This document shows positions 13,556 through 15,680 of a stretch of DNA of 15,680 nucleotides, in pieces. Position 1 is the first letter of the stretch, and each line of letters opens with the position of its first letter. The stretch is from an uncultured Oscillospiraceae bacterium (lineage in GTDB: Bacteria > Bacillota > Clostridia > Oscillospirales > Oscillospiraceae), in NCBI GenBank assembly GCA_934546685.1, contig CAKTEB010000058.1, positions 1-15,680 of the forward strand. The letters are read 5' to 3'. The position numbers and the translations under genes were made by a program. Under the pieces are notes generated by a model. The model made no database searches. It was not told where the DNA came from and worked only from the letters and a program-made list of their open reading frames with translations.

Positions 13556-13592
13556 TTAGGGCGTGCCGCAAGCGCTTTGCGGCACGCCCTAA
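13556..13592. terminator. Bidirectional terminator between convergent genes
   Basis: Perfect 16-bp arms (13556-13571 and 13577-13592) with a 5-nt loop. T-rich tails follow on both strands (CTATTTATTT rightward, TTCTATTTG leftward). It separates the 38-aa peptide gene from the convergent 213-aa protein gene. Confidence 0.9.
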
Positions 13593-13604
13593 CTATTTAT
13601 TTAC

Positions 13605-14246
13605 TTATGCCTCATCCTGGCCCGTTGTATCCAGGTAAAAAGTGCCGACCACATCGGAGCCCATCTCCGGGATCGTGGGAGCCGCCTCAGCGGGCTCTGC
13701 GGGAGCCTCGGGAGCTTCCGGCTCAGCAGGGGTCACCTGTGCTTCCTCAGTCTCCTGGGCGGGCTCAGCGGCCTCAGGGGCCTCAGGGGCCTCAGGGGCC
13801 TCAGCGGGCTCTGCATGCTCGGCAGCCTCAGCAGGCGCTTCGTCCTCCAGATCCGCGAAGATGGAGGTATCCTCCTCCACAGTCTCCTCAGCAGCCTCAT
13901 GGGCCTCAGGCGCTGCGTTCTCCTCCTTCGGAGCCTTGGACTCAGCCTTGAGCTTCTCCAGCTCCTCGGTAAGCCGCTGGATCTGCTCCCGGGCATCGGC
14001 AGCCTTGCCGCACCAGGGCAGATATTCGGTCATGTCCGCCTCAGCCTGGGCCTCATAGTCCCGGTAGAACAGACGGCCCAGCTCGGTATAGGCCTTTTTC
14101 AGCTTGTCCTCCTCGCTGGTGATGGCCAGCTTTACCCGGCCAATGGAGGCCATGGTCTTGGTCTTGTTTACCGCGGTGTCCGCAGTGGCGGCGGCCACCT
14201 GAGCCGCCACATTGGCAGTCTGCTTCAGCTTATCCAGAAACGACAT
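13605..14246 (-). CDS. Coiled-coil protein with Ala/Glu/Pro-rich tail, function unknown
   Basis: A 213-aa acidic protein. Residues 1-30 form an amphipathic helix (MSFLDKLKQTANVAAQVAAA). Residues 30-105 are predicted helical or coiled coil, with AYTELGRLFYRDYE (52-65) and EQIQRLTEELEKLK (87-100). From about 105 to 192 the sequence is low-complexity Ala/Glu/Pro with an EAP repeat, ending with a more ordered MGSDVVGTFYLDTT. The helical part resembles the front half of small clostridial proteins that end in a zinc ribbon, but no Cys pairs are present here. There is no signal peptide. A strong promoter is upstream. AGGAG lies 9 nt before the ATG. Function unknown. Confidence 0.85.
   Translation of the reverse strand: MSFLDKLKQTANVAAQVAAATADTAVNKTKTMASIGRVKLAITSEEDKLKKAYTELGRLFYRDYEAQAEADMTEYLPWCGKAADAREQIQRLTEELEKLKAESKAPKEENAAPEAHEAAEETVEEDTSIFADLEDEAPAEAAEHAEPAEAPEAPEAPEAAEPAQETEEAQVTPAEPEAPEAPAEPAEAAPTIPEMGSDVVGTFYLDTTGQDEA
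13771..13804. repeat. 9-bp tandem repeat inside the Ala/Glu/Pro tail
   Basis: GCCTCAGGG occurs three times head to tail and a fourth copy is partial. The 9-bp unit keeps frame and encodes Pro-Glu-Ala on the minus strand, so copy-number change would alter tail length without a frameshift. Confidence 0.9.
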
Positions 14247-14319
14247 AAAAGCATCTCCTTTTTCAGAATCGGGGGCCGGATCGGCGGAATACCCTCCAGC
14301 CGCAGGTTTATTTTCTCAA

Positions 14320-14348
14320 ATTGTATGCTTTTTCCGCAGAATTGTCAA
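14320..14348 (-). promoter_or_regulatory. Sigma-A promoter of the 213-aa coiled-coil protein
   Basis: Minus-strand TTGACA (14343-14348), 17-nt spacer, TACAAT (14320-14325). It begins 22 nt after the fhs stop codon. No terminator is seen between fhs and this promoter, so read-through from fhs is possible. Confidence 0.8.
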
Positions 14349-14370
14349 TACACATCCACCGGGAACTGTG

Positions 14371-15680
14371 TCAAAACAGGCCGGTGATCACGCCGTTTTC
14401 GTCCACGTCGATTTTCTCCGCCGCCGGGACCTTGGGCAGGCCGGGCATGGTCATGATATCGCCGGTCTGGGCCACAATGAAGCCAGCGCCCGCGGAGACC
14501 TTCACCTTGGTGACGTTGATGGTAAAGCCCTGGGGGCGGCCCAGCTTTGTCTGGTCGTCGGACAGAGAATACTGGGTCTTCGCCATGCAGATGGGCAGGT
14601 TTCCATAGCCCAGCTCCGTGAGCTTCTTGATGGAGTCCTTGGCCGCCTTGCTGTAGGTGACCCCGGCGCCGCCGTAGATCCGCTTGACGATGGTCTCGAT
14701 CTTCTCCTGGATGGGCAGCTCCAGGTCATAGACAAAGCGGAACTCATGGGGCTGCTCGCAAAGCCGCAGCACCTCCTCCGCCAGCTCTATGCCGCCCTCG
14801 GAGCCCTTGCCCCAGACCTCGCTGAGGGCAACGTTGACCCCGTACCGGGCGCACTGCTGCCGGATCAGCTCCAGCTCCGCATCGGTGTCCTGGCTGAACC
14901 GATTGATGGCCACCACCGCAGGCAGACCGAACACCTGGGTGATATTCTCCACATGCTTCAGGAGGTTGGGGATGCCCTTCTCCAGGGCCTCCAGGTTCTC
15001 CTGGCCCAGCTCGGCCTTGGGCACGCCGCCGTTGTACTTCAGGGCCTTCACCGTGGCCACGATGACCACCGCGGAGGGCTCCATGCCCGCATAGCGGCAC
15101 TTGATGTCCAGGAACTTCTCCGCACCCAGATCCGCGCCGAAGCCCGCCTCGGTAACTACATAGTCGCTGAGCTTCAGGGCCGTATCCGTGGCGGAGACAG
15201 AGTTGCAGCCGTGGGCGATATTGGCAAAGGGGCCGCCGTGGACGATGGCCGGATTGTGCTCCAGGGTCTGAACCAGATTGGGCTTGATGGCGTCCTTCAG
15301 CAGAGCGGTCATAGCCCCCTCGGCCTTCAGGTCATGGGCGGTGATGGGGTCGCCCTTACGGCTGTAGCCCACGATCATCCGGGAAAGACGCTGCTTGAGA
15401 TCCATCAGATCACTTGCCAGGCACAGCACCGCCATGATCTCGGAGGCCACGGTGATATCAAAGCCGTCCTCCCGGGGCACGCCCTGCATTCTGCCGCCGA
15501 TGCCGCAGATGATATTCCGGAGCTGCCGGTCATTCATGTCCACACAGCGCTTCCAGGTGATGTTCTTCACGTCGATATCCAGAGCGTTGCCCTGCTGAAT
15601 GTGGTTGTCCAGCATGGCGGCCAGCAGGTTGTTGGCCGCGCCGATGGCGTGGAAGTCGCCGGTAAAGTGCAGGTTGATGT
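14371..15680 (-). CDS. fhs: Formate-tetrahydrofolate ligase, N-terminus beyond window
   Basis: The visible 435 C-terminal residues run from INLHFTGDFHAIGAANNLLA at the window edge to GLITGLF. Recognisable stretches are TWKRCVDMNDRQLR, IVHGGPFANIAHGCNS, VTEAGFGADLGAEKF, and RIYGGAGVTYS near the C-terminus. The enzyme joins formate to tetrahydrofolate with ATP, giving 10-formyl-THF for purines, formyl-Met and, in acetogens, the methyl branch of the Wood-Ljungdahl pathway. The family is about 556 aa, so roughly 120 residues including the ATP P-loop lie outside. The frame is intact; the ATG at 15615 is internal, not the start. Confidence 0.97.
   Translation of the reverse strand, partial: INLHFTGDFHAIGAANNLLAAMLDNHIQQGNALDIDVKNITWKRCVDMNDRQLRNIICGIGGRMQGVPREDGFDITVASEIMAVLCLASDLMDLKQRLSRMIVGYSRKGDPITAHDLKAEGAMTALLKDAIKPNLVQTLEHNPAIVHGGPFANIAHGCNSVSATDTALKLSDYVVTEAGFGADLGAEKFLDIKCRYAGMEPSAVVIVATVKALKYNGGVPKAELGQENLEALEKGIPNLLKHVENITQVFGLPAVVAINRFSQDTDAELELIRQQCARYGVNVALSEVWGKGSEGGIELAEEVLRLCEQPHEFRFVYDLELPIQEKIETIVKRIYGGAGVTYSKAAKDSIKKLTELGYGNLPICMAKTQYSLSDDQTKLGRPQGFTINVTKVKVSAGAGFIVAQTGDIMTMPGLPKVPAAEKIDVDENGVITGLF

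Noticed and set aside
13771..13804. Short direct repeats as a CRISPR-like array
   Set aside because: The copies are contiguous 9-mers without spacers and lie in frame in a coding sequence.

Overview
The window is chromosomal DNA from a GC-rich, endospore-forming member of the class Clostridia. An Oscillospiraceae-like gut bacterium is my best guess; this is inference. The evidence is the sporulation genes (spoIIM, spoVAD, spoVAE), a SCIFF ribosomal peptide with its radical-SAM maturase, formate-tetrahydrofolate ligase, and a clostridial queA-tgt-yajC block. I see no tRNA, rRNA, CRISPR array, transposase or plasmid gene. Most genes are ordinary housekeeping or sporulation genes. The interest lies in one odd membrane protein, several small proteins and the control regions.

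Layout. Bases 1-9173 read leftward (minus strand): a partial HAD phosphatase; a 431-aa DUF624/YesL-type membrane protein carrying an extra extracytoplasmic domain; a threonine aldolase-type PLP enzyme; xerD and spoIIM; a gene-free AT-rich gap with a DnaA-box cluster; scfB and scfA (SCIFF maturase and precursor); a TIGR04086-type membrane protein; yajC; tgt; queA. Bases 9383-13538 read rightward: a small ribbon-helix-helix protein behind a perfect 16-bp inverted repeat; asd and dapA; spoVAD and spoVAE; and a 38-aa Gln/Arg-rich peptide. Bases 13605-15680 read leftward again: a 213-aa coiled-coil protein with an Ala/Glu/Pro tail, then fhs, which is cut by the window end.

How the genes fit together. 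asd and dapA make the lysine/dipicolinate precursor. Directly downstream, behind a terminator, spoVAD and spoVAE belong to the system that moves dipicolinate into the forespore, so supply and transport sit side by side but under different promoters. The spoVAD promoter and the promoter of the 38-aa peptide share the same exact sigma-G type -10 (CATACTA) with a 17-nt spacer. This suggests the peptide is an undescribed forespore product. spoIIM has a sigma-E-like promoter. queA and tgt are consecutive steps of queuosine tRNA modification and share a promoter; yajC has its own. Several vegetative promoters carry an extended -10 of the form TGC-TAnnAT.

Best leads: (1) the phage tail-sheath-like domain inserted in the DUF624 membrane protein; (2) the 38-aa peptide with a sigma-G-like promoter; (3) the palindrome in front of the ribbon-helix-helix gene; (4) the DnaA-box cluster upstream of spoIIM; (5) the SCIFF unit with a hairpin between precursor and maturase.
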